Origin: Vreelandella venusta
GTDB lineage: Bacteria > Pseudomonadota > Gammaproteobacteria > Pseudomonadales > Halomonadaceae
Assembly (NCBI RefSeq): GCF_007989605.1
Contig: NZ_BJUL01000012.1
Coordinates: 47,858 to 111,857 of the forward strand
DNA length: 64,000 nucleotides
Direction of reading: 5' to 3'
Part shown: piece after piece, positions 57,393 to 64,000 of the stretch
Layout of the letters: each line of letters begins with the position of its first letter
Position numbering within the stretch: position 1 is the first letter of the stretch
Translations under genes and position numbers: made by a program
Notes under the pieces: model-generated
The model's database searches: none
Told to the model about the DNA's origin: nothing
Seen by the model: only the letters and a program-made list of their open reading frames with translations

Positions 57393-58778
57393 ATGAGAAA
57401 CCTCAGTGCTGACAAACTTAAAAATAAGACTCCCTACGTAGCATGGGCATTGGCTGCCAGTTTTTTGTCATGGGGCGGGATTAACACGACGTGGGCGCAG
57501 GTGAGTGAACCGTCGACATTGGAGGGTAACACTAATCAGCCAGTGCAAGAGGCTCGACAGCTAACCATGCAAGCCGCGGTGCAACAAGCGGTTAACTGGT
57601 ACCCTTCTATTGCGGAAACATTGGGACGCTTATATCAGCAAAATGAGCAGGTGGCGGTGGCACGTTCAGGGGCGCTACCTCAAGTCAATGCAGGACTCTC
57701 ATCAGAGTACAGAACATCCAGTAGCCAAACGGAAGAGGCGTTTAATATTACTGCCTCCCAGATGCTCTATGACTTTGGCAAAGTTGAAAATGAGGTAAAA
57801 GCCGAATTATTTGGAGTAGAGCGCGATCAGGCAAGAGTTCTATTGGCAATTGATCAGCTAGCGCTTGAAGTCGCTCAAGCGGTGATTGATATTCAGCGAT
57901 TTGAAGCTTTGCTAGCGATTGCAGATGATCAAATTAACAGTGTCACCGATATACAGTTGTTAGCGGAAAGACGTTCAGAACTTGGCGCTAGTACACGCTC
58001 TGATGAGGTGCAGGCGCAGTCAAGGGTGGAAGCGGCTAGAGCAATACGTGAGCAGTACCAGTCACAGTTGACGATTAGTCAAAATAACTTAAGTCGGCTT
58101 ATCGGAGCGCAAGGGCCAGTTAGCGTTGCGGACACACTTCCTGATGGCCTGTTACAAGTATGTAAGGCAGCTTCTGATCAGTTTCATAATGTACCGGAAA
58201 TCATGGTGGCTGATGCCCAGCGCGAAGAAGCACGAGCACAAATTGCTCGGCGTGAGGCAGATTTTTACCCAACGATCTCCGCAGAGGCAGGCTTTAATCA
58301 ATTTGTTAACCAGATCGGCAACAATGATGATACAGATGTATCGCTGCGGTTTAATGTATCCAGCAGCCTATATCAAGGTGGAGCCACCCTTGCGCAACGG
58401 CGATCTGCTGACTATGTACTGCAAGCACTAGAGGCATCAAAAGATAATATTTTAATTGAGTTACAAAGAAGAGTGCAGGATGCCCAGGAGCAAGCTCGTA
58501 GTGCTATGAGCCAAATTGATATTCTAAGGAAAAGAGTAGAGGACATGGCGATCACTCAGGAGCTATATCGACAACAGTATTTATCACTTGGGACGCGTTC
58601 ATTGCTTGACTTGTTGAACGCAGAGGAAGAAATACAGCAGGCTAGGATTAATATGGAGAGTGCGCGTTACGATATGTATGCGGTTCAACTTGACTGCCTT
58701 TATGCATCTTCAGGTTTTCGCGATATGTTTGAAATAAGTAATGAAACTGTTCAAGGTGTTAGTTTATCTCCGTTGTAG
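57393..58778 (+). CDS. TolC-family outer-membrane channel of a type I secretion system
   Basis: 461 aa from ATG 57393 (a GTG at 57381 would lie on the ribosome-binding site). A signal peptide ends near TTWA-Q at about residue 36. The rest shows the duplicated TolC pattern: LTMQAAVQQAVNWYPSIAETL starting the first repeat, an OEP repeat with QVAVARSGALPQVNAGLSSE, and the second repeat with ARREADFYPTISAEAGFNQF near residue 285, ending with SLGTRSLLDLLNAEEEIQQA. It forms the trimeric outer-membrane duct. It precedes the ABC exporter and adaptor genes, as in lapE/bap-type loci. Codon usage looks A/T-shifted relative to the housekeeping genes. Confidence 0.92.
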   Translation: MRNLSADKLKNKTPYVAWALAASFLSWGGINTTWAQVSEPSTLEGNTNQPVQEARQLTMQAAVQQAVNWYPSIAETLGRLYQQNEQVAVARSGALPQVNAGLSSEYRTSSSQTEEAFNITASQMLYDFGKVENEVKAELFGVERDQARVLLAIDQLALEVAQAVIDIQRFEALLAIADDQINSVTDIQLLAERRSELGASTRSDEVQAQSRVEAARAIREQYQSQLTISQNNLSRLIGAQGPVSVADTLPDGLLQVCKAASDQFHNVPEIMVADAQREEARAQIARREADFYPTISAEAGFNQFVNQIGNNDDTDVSLRFNVSSSLYQGGATLAQRRSADYVLQALEASKDNILIELQRRVQDAQEQARSAMSQIDILRKRVEDMAITQELYRQQYLSLGTRSLLDLLNAEEEIQQARINMESARYDMYAVQLDCLYASSGFRDMFEISNETVQGVSLSPL

Positions 58779-58907
58779 TTGCGCTCGCCTCTTGTTCATG
58801 ATTTTTCTTTGAGTGCTCTCCGTGAGGCTTTTATGTGTTTATGAGATGCGCTTTTTCTCGCACAACTGTCTACTATGATTTAATTATAAAATATAAGGTG
58901 TATAAAT

Positions 58908-61118
58908 ATGCCAAATGAAGAATCAGTAGAGCATGGTGAGGCTCAAAACGCCATATTTGATCATTGGATAGAGGCAATAGCAATAGTCGCCCGCCACTAT
59001 CGATTAGATTACTCTGCTGAAAACGCTAAAATTCGTTCAGCTTGGAGCCAAGGGGCGGCGCTTTCTGATGCGTTTCGTGGTATTGCTCATCAATTGGGCA
59101 TGACACTGACGATTGAGCCTTACAATAAAAAATTAATGACGCCCTGGCGGTTGCCCATTGTTGTGCAGTTTGACAATGGCCAGCTAGCTGTTATTGAAAC
59201 AATAAGCAGTCAGAATGAAGTTGGACTGGTTTATTGTGGTGATGGGGGAGTAAAAAGCAGGCTTAATATAAGTGTGCTTGAACAGCACGCTGTAGGTCTT
59301 TATATGGCTCGGCCAGCACGTTCGGTGCCTGATTCACGCGTCGATGAATATATAAAACCTCATGATAAGCACTGGTTAAGAAAAATTGTTCTGCGGGATT
59401 GGAAACCGTATGGACACATTATGTTGGCCGCTTTAATTTCTAATATTCTAGCGCTGGCTGGAATTGTATTTACGCGGCAAGTTTATGATCGTGTGATACC
59501 CGCTGAATCCTACTCAACACTTTATGTGTTATTTAGTGGCGTTGTGGTTGCACTGATCTTTGACTTTATTTTGAGAAGGGTAAGGGTTCGGGTAACAGAT
59601 CTACTGGGCAAACGTGCTGATTTACGCATGTCTGATAAAGTATATGGTCATGCGCTAAGAATTAAAAACTCAGAAAGACCGACGTCAACAGGCACATTTA
59701 TATCGCAAATTCGCGAGTTAGAACGCGTTAGAGAGCTAATGACGTCAACGACGGTTACTGCGTTTTCAGATATGCCCTTTTTTATCCTTTTCTGTTTTGT
59801 TTTTTGGTATATCGCCGGCTCTTTAGTGTTAGTGCCAGTGGTGGCGGTGATGCTCATGCTGTTGCCCGCTATTTTGATACAGGGGAAACTAAAGAAATTA
59901 GCTACTGAGTCAATGCGAGAGTCGTCGCTGCGTAATGCAATGTTAGTTGAGTCTATACAAGGTATGGATGATATAAAATCGCTACAGGCTGAACCTAGGT
60001 TTCAAGGCCAGTGGAATCATTATACGTCCGAAGTTGCCGACTCAAGTCTTAGGCTAAGATACATTACCAACACATTAAGTGTCTGGAGCCAAACCATTAT
60101 CACAGGGGTGTTTGCAACGGTTGTTCTGGTTGGGGCTCCAATGGTGATGTCTGGTGACCTAACAAGCGGTACGTTGATAGCGGCTTCTATTCTATCGTCC
60201 AGAATGTTGTCGCCAATGACAGGTTTGACGCAAGTGCTTAGCAAATGGCAACAAGCCAAGGTGGCTGCTGAAGGTCTTGATAAATTAATGCAGCGTTCGA
60301 CGGACTATCCTGAAACAGAAAAAAGTGTTCATCGTCCAGTTATCAACGGTGATTATCTATTTAGCGATACAACGTTTAAATACAGTGCCGACGCTAAAAC
60401 GCCATCACTTAAGATTGAGCAGCTACAAATAAAACTGGGTGAGAAAGTGGCTGTTTTAGGACGTAATGGTGCGGGTAAGTCGACGCTGTTACAGGCGTGT
60501 TCGGGGATGTTGGAGTCTTCGGAGGGTGAAGTAACGCTGGACGGTATCCGCCTTTCACACATTGACCCTGCTGATGTTCGGCGTGATGTGGCTTTCCTTA
60601 GCCAGAACGCAAGGTTATTTCACGGCACTATCCGTGAAAACCTATTGATGGCTAAACCCATGGCATCCGACCAGGACTTGATCGAGGTGTTGGAAATGTC
60701 AGGTGCCCAAGGTTTCATTCGCAAGCTTGCAGATGGGCTCGACCACGTTATTTTAGAAGGTGGCAGCGGCCTTTCTGGAGGGCAGAAACAGGCACTATTG
60801 TTAGCCCGTTGCTTTCTTCGCCAGCCCAATGTTTTGCTGCTTGATGAGCCTACCGCGTCACTGGATGACAGTTCAGAGAAACATATCATTCAATCACTAG
60901 CTGCATTCGCGGCTAATAAAACCTTAGTGGTCTCCACGCATCGCATGGCCTTATTGAGCTTAGTGGAGCGTATTATCGTGGTTGATAATGGCCGTATTGT
61001 GATGGATGGTAAAAAAGCTGACGTGCTCGCTAAACTTAAACGTAACCCTACGACTGTTAAACGTGGTGTAAATTCGTCGCAAAACCTGCATCGGAAAGGT
61101 GGGGAGGGGGCATCATGA
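58908..61118 (+). CDS. Type I secretion ABC exporter (LapB/HlyB-like) with C39-like domain
   Basis: 736 aa. The N-terminal 130 residues align in position with a C39 peptidase domain but contain no cysteine where the catalytic Cys should be, so it is a C39-like substrate-docking domain, as in RTX/adhesin exporters. Membrane domain: about residues 160-440. ATPase: Walker A LGRNGAGKSTLL near residue 518, signature LSGGQKQ near 621, Walker B VLLLDEPTASLDD near 641, H-loop STHR near 677. It drives one-step export of a large C-terminally signalled substrate, most likely the adhesin starting at 63471. Overlaps the adaptor gene by 4 nt. Confidence 0.93.
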   Translation: MPNEESVEHGEAQNAIFDHWIEAIAIVARHYRLDYSAENAKIRSAWSQGAALSDAFRGIAHQLGMTLTIEPYNKKLMTPWRLPIVVQFDNGQLAVIETISSQNEVGLVYCGDGGVKSRLNISVLEQHAVGLYMARPARSVPDSRVDEYIKPHDKHWLRKIVLRDWKPYGHIMLAALISNILALAGIVFTRQVYDRVIPAESYSTLYVLFSGVVVALIFDFILRRVRVRVTDLLGKRADLRMSDKVYGHALRIKNSERPTSTGTFISQIRELERVRELMTSTTVTAFSDMPFFILFCFVFWYIAGSLVLVPVVAVMLMLLPAILIQGKLKKLATESMRESSLRNAMLVESIQGMDDIKSLQAEPRFQGQWNHYTSEVADSSLRLRYITNTLSVWSQTIITGVFATVVLVGAPMVMSGDLTSGTLIAASILSSRMLSPMTGLTQVLSKWQQAKVAAEGLDKLMQRSTDYPETEKSVHRPVINGDYLFSDTTFKYSADAKTPSLKIEQLQIKLGEKVAVLGRNGAGKSTLLQACSGMLESSEGEVTLDGIRLSHIDPADVRRDVAFLSQNARLFHGTIRENLLMAKPMASDQDLIEVLEMSGAQGFIRKLADGLDHVILEGGSGLSGGQKQALLLARCFLRQPNVLLLDEPTASLDDSSEKHIIQSLAAFAANKTLVVSTHRMALLSLVERIIVVDNGRIVMDGKKADVLAKLKRNPTTVKRGVNSSQNLHRKGGEGAS

Positions 61119-62347
61119 GTCAGTCAAACAATCATAAAGCAGATTCGAAAAGGTTGCTTTTTCTTGATTTTGAACAAGATAGGCAACGCCAGGATCAACA
61201 TTCCGATGATGCTAAAACGACCCGTTCGGTGCGTATTATTTGGTGGGTATTAGCCTGCTTCTTGAGCTTCGCTGTCTGGGCCTACTTCGCAGAGCTGGTC
61301 GAAGTGGCTTCCGGCGAGGGCAAGGTGATTCCCTCTTCACGCGAACAAATTGTGCAGTCGCTTGAAGGTGGGATCGTGACCCAGCTAAACGTGCGAGAAG
61401 GAGATATTGTTGAAGCTGGGCAAGTGCTGGCTCAACTAGATCCAACCCAGTCTCAATCTATCGTTGAAGAAACAGCAGCTAGATACAGAGCGGCCTTAGC
61501 ACGGGCAAGCAGACTGGAGGCTGAGGTAAATGAAGAGCCTCTTACTTTTCCAGAAGAACTAGATAATTATTCAGGTTTAGTGGCCGGAGAGCGGTCACTG
61601 TACGCAACAAGAACCAATGCACTAGAGAGTTCGCTTTCAGGTATCGAAGATACGTTAGCAATAGTGCGAGAAGAGTTAGGGCTAACAAGATCACTCGCTC
61701 AGGTGGGGGCAGCAAGTAACGTGGAAGTGCTCAGGCTGCGCCGCCAGGAAGCTGAGTTGGAGCTCCAAGCTGCCGATGTCCGATCAGAGTACTTTGTGTT
61801 GGCTAGGGAAGAACTTGCTGAGGCTCGCGCTGACATAGAAGCTTTTTCTTCTGTGATTATGGGGCGCTCGGATACGCTTTCCCGGCTTACTATGCTTTCT
61901 CCAGTAAGGGGGGTGGTAAAAGATGTGGAGGTAACAACCAGGGGAGGGGTGATTCCACCTAATGGTCGGTTAATGACTATTGTGCCTTTGGATGATCAAT
62001 TACTGATCGAAGCACGTATCTCGCCACGAGATATCGCGTTTATTCATCCTGGGCAGATGGCTAACATTAAAATAACGGCTTATGACCATAGTACTTATGG
62101 TGGCATGGAAGGTGAGGTTGTGACGATTTCACCGGATACGGTACAGGATGAAGCCGACCCTAATATTTTTTACTACCGTGTGTTTGTACGAACAGAGAAG
62201 GATTCGTTAGAAAATGATATAGGCACAACATTTGATATTGTGCCTGGTATGGTGGCGACAGTGGATATACGCACGGGCAGTAAAACTGTCTTTGATTACT
62301 TGGTAAAACCACTGAATCGCGCACAGAACGCGATGCGAGAAAGATAA
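61115..62347 (+). CDS. HlyD-family periplasmic adaptor of the type I secretion system
   Basis: 410 aa. Cytoplasmic N-terminus, one membrane helix at about residues 42-62 (IWWVLACFLSFAVWAYFAEL), lipoyl-like half-motif VQSLEGGIVTQLNVREGDIV near residue 90, alpha-helical hairpin at about residues 125-260, second lipoyl half MLSPVRGVVKDVEVTTRGGV near residue 265, and a C-terminal beta domain (IKITAYDHSTYGGMEGEVVTI). It links the ABC exporter to the TolC channel. Start overlaps the exporter stop; a terminator follows. Confidence 0.94.
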   Translation: MSQSNNHKADSKRLLFLDFEQDRQRQDQHSDDAKTTRSVRIIWWVLACFLSFAVWAYFAELVEVASGEGKVIPSSREQIVQSLEGGIVTQLNVREGDIVEAGQVLAQLDPTQSQSIVEETAARYRAALARASRLEAEVNEEPLTFPEELDNYSGLVAGERSLYATRTNALESSLSGIEDTLAIVREELGLTRSLAQVGAASNVEVLRLRRQEAELELQAADVRSEYFVLAREELAEARADIEAFSSVIMGRSDTLSRLTMLSPVRGVVKDVEVTTRGGVIPPNGRLMTIVPLDDQLLIEARISPRDIAFIHPGQMANIKITAYDHSTYGGMEGEVVTISPDTVQDEADPNIFYYRVFVRTEKDSLENDIGTTFDIVPGMVATVDIRTGSKTVFDYLVKPLNRAQNAMRER

Positions 62348-62390
62348 CAGGTAGTATGTGTCGCGAGTAGTGAATACTACAAGTAAGTGG

Positions 62391-62423
62391 TGGCGAATTT
62401 TGGGTGATTGCCGCCATTTTTTT
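62391..62423 (+). terminator. Terminator after the secretion operon
   Basis: TGGCG (62391-62395) / CGCCA (62412-62416), with AA/TT inside a 2-nt mismatch, followed by seven T residues. Confidence 0.65.
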
Positions 62424-62824
62424 CACTGCTTCGTAAGTTATCTTTAGTAATAATTCATCGATAAGCTTCTTTGGCTGAGAGTTATTGGTGTTAATCTTCC
62501 TCCCTTTCCTCATTAACTGCTTAACTTTCTCCTTGCCTACTGGAGCAGATCACTAGGGCTAGCACAGTAGGTCGTTCTAGTAGCACTATTACTTAAATAC
62601 GTCAATTTGGCACTGCTCAAAAAGTGTAGTGGCATAAGTGGCGCGTATTATTAATGTGATCTAATTTTAGTGAGTTTCGTAATGAATAATAAATAAGGTT
62701 ACGTCGTCGGGGCCGAGTTGATGACATGCTCCACGCACGTGAGACGTTTCGCAAACAAGCTACTGTTACTGGCTAGCAAGGTTCGAGCATTGGTGGGGGC
62801 GCTCTTCCAATCGTATCGGTAGCG
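62424..62824. other. Gene-free interval between the secretion operon and the OmpA remnant
   Basis: About 400 bp. No intact gene. A plus-strand reading from ATG 62721 gives about 33 codons with a signal-like hydrophobic stretch (FANKLLLLASKVRALVGALF) ending in TAG at 62821-62823, just before the OmpA-domain ORF. It may be the detached N-terminus of that decayed gene. Confidence 0.4.
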
Positions 62825-63265
62825 ATGACGTGTAACGGAAAAGCTATGGAACAATATAATCAACCAAGGGCTGTGCTATCGGTAGGTGGGGGGGAGTTAG
62901 CATCAAGCAGTACTATCTGTTCTGCTTATGTAGAGGCGTTTCCTAGTGCTCAACTATCTCACGCAGATGCTGAACTCTCAACGTCAGCCCAGTCTCAGAA
63001 AGTCAGCTTTTTAGCTGATTTTTTATTTGAGTTTGATAGCTATGCCTTTCTTTCGTCAGGCCTATCAGAACATCAGTGTGTTATTCAAGGCGCCCAGGCG
63101 AGGTTTCAAGTTTCCAAGATTTTAGTGGCTGGGAAGAAAGGCCAAATTGGTTCGGCAGAATACAACTTGCGGCTTTTTGAACAGCGGAAAAAAGCAGTTG
63201 CTTTATCAAAAGAGTGCTTGGCGTTTAACCGCCGCGTCGAGATTTTCTCACCAGAAAGTATTTGA
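62825..63265 (+). pseudogene. Eroded OmpA-domain protein gene
   Basis: An open frame of 146 codons whose second half is recognisably an OmpA-like peptidoglycan-binding domain: FEFDS at residues 68-72, ILVAG 99-103, GSAEYN 109-114, EQRKKAV 119-125 and NRRVEI 135-140. Two things are wrong. The HTD of the expected GHTD motif is replaced by KKG, and only about 10 residues separate EQRKKAV from NRRVEI, where intact domains have roughly 30-35. This points to an in-frame deletion and loss of the peptidoglycan-binding residues. The first 60 residues resemble no signal peptide. OmpA-family genes often accompany Bap/Lap secretion clusters, so this is probably a decayed partner. Confidence 0.6.
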
Positions 63266-63470
63266 AACTGAGCGTGGCTAGCTTTTTCAAGTTTGCCAAA
63301 CACTTCTAATTAAAGGAGGGCCTAATCCAACAATAATTGGTTTTGACTTTGAAAGTTCTTTCCAGCCTTGAGAGTTTTCTGGCCGAGATGCACCAGTGTT
63401 CTACAGGATGTTTGGGGAAAGCGAATTCGTCAAGGTAACCCTTTGGAAGTAAAACGAAAATAGGTGAAGC

Positions 63471-64000
63471 ATGGACAATGCACTCATTGTCATTACTCCT
63501 AAAGCGGGTGGTGATTCGGTTGAAATACCAAGAGGCAGTGTTGTTGATTTGCAGGAACCGAGCGTCGTTACGATTTCTGTAGGACCTGAAGAAACTGCCG
63601 CTTTTGATCAGTCGGGAATGGATCTGATTATCACCCTGAAATCCGGTGAGCAAATTGTCATCGCTGGCTTTTTTAATACCCTAGAGGGGGAGCGCACGGA
63701 ATTACTTCTCAAGGATTCTGAAGAGGTGATTTGGTGGGGGCAGTACGAGGTACCTTGGTCTGGATTTGAGTTCTCTGAAACCCTAGTGGCAGCAGGCGGG
63801 CAAATGCAAGATAGTAGCTCCCCAACTTTGGCAGCTGCATTAGGAATGCTTGGTTTAGTTGGCATTGCTGCAGCTGCCTCCTCTTCGTCTTCCTCAAACA
63901 GCGACTCTGATTCCGACGCTGACGCCGATGCCGATGCAGACGCAGATGCCGACTCGGATTCTGATAGCGACTCGGATGCAGATGCTGACGCAGATGCAGA
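63471..64000 (+). CDS. Bap/BapA-like giant surface adhesin, N-terminal part (runs off the window)
   Basis: Open from ATG 63471 (GGTG upstream) to the window end, at least 176 codons. Residues 1-105 form a beta-rich BapA-prefix-like domain (MDNALIVITPKAGGDSVEIP; LKSGEQIVIAGFF near residue 57; VIWWGQYEVPWSGFEFSETL near residue 87). A glycine-alanine hydrophobic segment follows (TLAAALGMLGLVGIAAAA, about residues 119-136), then six serines, then an Asp-Ser/Asp-Ala repeat that is still continuing at the edge. Such proteins are secreted by type I systems like the one encoded upstream and mediate biofilm formation. The repeat domains and C-terminal secretion signal lie outside the window. Confidence 0.85.
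   Translation, partial: MDNALIVITPKAGGDSVEIPRGSVVDLQEPSVVTISVGPEETAAFDQSGMDLIITLKSGEQIVIAGFFNTLEGERTELLLKDSEEVIWWGQYEVPWSGFEFSETLVAAGGQMQDSSSPTLAAALGMLGLVGIAAAASSSSSSNSDSDSDADADADADADADSDSDSDSDADADADA
63903..64000 (+). repeat. Hexanucleotide-scale Asp-Ser/Asp-Ala coding repeat
   Basis: Alternating GAY-TCN/AGC and GAY-GCN codons with synonymous variation, encoding (DS)n and (DA)n blocks in the order DS, DA, DS, DA. It continues beyond the window edge. Confidence 0.9.

Overview
The window is a stretch of gammaproteobacterial chromosome, most likely from the Halomonadaceae (a Halomonas-like halophile). This rests on gene content and order rather than on a marker gene. The order priA - argS - ftsN-like - hslVU - DUF971 - ubiEJB - hisE - tatABC, together with coaD next to a 2[4Fe-4S] ferredoxin and a FabY-type ketosynthase, matches the Pseudomonas/Halomonas side of the class. 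A BCCT osmolyte transporter fits a salt-tolerant lifestyle. No tRNA, rRNA, CRISPR array, transposase or phage gene was seen.

Layout. 1-13.9 kb: thioesterase, short-chain fatty acid transporter, MATE exporter, ferredoxin, coaD and fabY on the minus strand, then a plus-strand run of TrmB-like methyltransferase, SMR exporter, dacB, dgkA, glnE and an AEC transporter. 13.9-28.6 kb: BCCT transporter with a small membrane peptide, a UMF1-type MFS transporter, a retropepsin-like protease, an RstAB-like two-component system, the divergent metR/metE pair, ppk1, hemB and elbB. 28.6-41.6 kb: a long minus-strand housekeeping block (tatCBA, hisE, ubiB, ubiJ, ubiE, DUF971, hslU, hslV, an FtsN-like SPOR protein, argS, priA). 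41.7-56.3 kb: rpmE, malic enzyme, tesB, tadA, mltF, purL, a crotonase, radD and the scpA-scpB-rluB operon.

56.3-64 kb is different in character. It looks visibly richer in A/T, has long gaps without intact genes, and carries a type I secretion set: a TolC-like outer-membrane protein, an ABC exporter with a cysteine-less C39-like domain, and an HlyD-type adaptor. An eroded OmpA-domain gene follows, then the start of a Bap/BapA-like giant adhesin whose Asp-Ser/Asp-Ala repeat tract runs off the right edge. The simplest reading is a biofilm adhesin with its dedicated exporter, possibly acquired by transfer and partly decayed.

The least explained structure is not a gene. Between hslU and the DUF971 gene, about 130 nt (34428-34554) form a long interrupted outer stem enclosing two directly abutting hairpins, a drawn-out three-way junction, flanked by two further inverted repeats. 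Three short exact-period tandem arrays (15 bp x6, 16 bp x6, 18 bp x3) sit at gene borders, and two small genes (40 and about 50 codons) are called here from direct reading.
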